Assembly: GCF_022832975.1 (NCBI RefSeq)
Contig: NZ_CP094846.1
Location: forward strand, 1,873,501 to 1,937,500
Length of the DNA: 64,000 bases
DNA from: Ornithobacterium rhinotracheale
GTDB taxonomy: Bacteria > Bacteroidota > Bacteroidia > Flavobacteriales > Weeksellaceae
Direction of reading: 5' to 3'
A program made the position numbers and the translations under genes. This document shows positions 63,256 to 64,000 of the stretch, piece by piece (position 1 is the stretch's first letter; every line of letters begins with the position of its first letter). The notes under the pieces were generated by a model. It did no database searches. It was given only the letters and a program-made list of their open reading frames with translations, and was not told where the DNA came from.

Positions 63256-64000
63256 TTACATCATACCGCCCATTCCGCCCATACCTGGCATTCCTGCTGG
63301 CATTCCGCCTTCGTTTTCTTTTGGAATATCATATACTACGGCTTCGGTAGTTACTAACATTCCTGCAACAGAAGCTGCGTTTTCAAGGGCAACACGAGTA
63401 ACCTTAGTAGGATCTATGATTCCCGCATCTAGCATGTTTACATATTCATCTGTTTTGGCATTGTAACCAAAGTTTTTGTCTCCTTCTTTGATTTTTGCTA
63501 CCACTACAGAACCTTCGCCACCTGCGTTAGCAACGATTTGGCGTAATGGCTCTTCAATCGCTCTTTTCACGATTTTCACACCAGTTTCTTCGTCTTGGTT
63601 ATCGGCTTGTAGGCTATCCAAAGCACTTACTGAGCGTACGAGCGCCACACCACCACCTGCAACGATTCCTTCTTCTACCGCAGCACGAGTTGCATGCAAT
63701 GCATCGTCTACACGGTCTTTTTTCTCTTTCATCTCTACTTCAGAAGCGGCACCTACATAAAGTACTGCCACTCCGCCAGCTAATTTAGCCAAACGCTCTT
63801 GAAGTTTTTCTCTGTCGTAATCAGAAGTAGTAGTCTCGATTTGAGCTTTGATTTGGTTTACTCTCGCTTTGATTTGCTCTTCGTTTCCAGCACCATTTAC
63901 TATGGTAGTGTTGTCTTTATCAATTGTAACTTTCTCGGCTGAACCAAGCATATCAATGGTTGCATTCTCTAAAGTATAACCTCTTTCTTCTGAGATTACA
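63256..64000 (-). CDS. groL: Chaperonin GroEL, C-terminal part (start outside window)
   Basis: 247 residues visible; the frame runs unbroken to the window edge ([20 protein letters not shown] at the edge). It corresponds to roughly the last 45% of GroEL: part of the apical domain, the hinge, and the equatorial domain, with [34 protein letters not shown] and the Gly-Gly-Met tail ([17 protein letters not shown]). The tail lines the folding chamber. groS would be expected upstream, beyond the window. Confidence 0.97.
   Translation of the reverse strand, partial: VISEERGYTLENATIDMLGSAEKVTIDKDNTTIVNGAGNEEQIKARVNQIKAQIETTTSDYDREKLQERLAKLAGGVAVLYVGAASEVEMKEKKDRVDDALHATRAAVEEGIVAGGGVALVRSVSALDSLQADNQDEETGVKIVKRAIEEPLRQIVANAGGEGSVVVAKIKEGDKNFGYNAKTDEYVNMLDAGIIDPTKVTRVALENAASVAGMLVTTEAVVYDIPKENEGGMPAGMPGMGGMGGMM

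Overview
The window is chromosomal DNA of a low-GC, Gram-negative member of the Bacteroidota, most likely class Flavobacteriia. Family-level placement (a Weeksellaceae or Ornithobacterium-like lineage) is only an impression. The evidence is a fused SecDF, a long single-chain PurL, PorV of the type IX secretion system (T9SS), a T9SS C-terminal sorting domain, F-type ATPase genes split into two clusters, and repeated exact matches to the Bacteroidota -7 promoter element TAnnTTTG, several with a TTG box 19-22 nt upstream. No integrase, transposase, CRISPR array or phage module is visible.

Layout. 1-5.0 kb: a truncated dicarboxylate/amino-acid symporter, a MarC-family protein, the mltG-dapF pair and an HtrA protease. 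5.1-13.2 kb: secDF, a 2-oxo acid dehydrogenase E2, a YceI protein and porV. 13.5-24.7 kb is the secreted-enzyme zone. It holds a Cys-type sulfatase divergent from its radical-SAM maturase, a lipoprotein plus T9SS-exported lysyl-endopeptidase-like protease, metK behind a probable SAM-II riboswitch, and a 1280-residue multidomain GH31 enzyme. 24.8-30.5 kb: atpZ, a small membrane protein and atpBEFHAG on the minus strand; atpDC lie 25 kb away at 55.5-57.3 kb. 30.5-39.2 kb: dus, cysH, an epimerase, a second YceI, tRNA-Asn, an OppC-like permease, a Prc protease and surE. 39.3-43.0 kb: purL. 43.07-43.39 kb: an unusual 21-bp tandem array that switches orientation part-way.

44-52.8 kb is a complete regulatory and efflux module. 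A histidine kinase and a sigma-54 activator are divergent from an adaptor / MacB-type ATPase / FtsX-type permease / TolC operon. The shared intergenic region carries two 16-bp operator-like inverted repeats 21 bp apart and a -24/-12 promoter. 52.8-64 kb: a copper-type P-ATPase, atpDC, rnpA, a bacilliredoxin, asd, a biotin-linked pair (bioA plus a ketosynthase), a small secreted protein followed by a decayed glycosyltransferase start, and the 3' part of groL.

How the genes work together: SecDF and PorV are steps of the Sec-then-T9SS route used by the 16990-19269 protease. The anaerobic sulfatase maturase would activate the neighbouring sulfatase. Sulfatase, GH31 and protease together suggest processing of host glycoprotein such as mucin; this is inference. 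The least explained structures are the 21-bp inverted heptad array, the paired sigma-54 enhancer sites, the lipoprotein-protease pair, and hairpins inside the ATP synthase operon.
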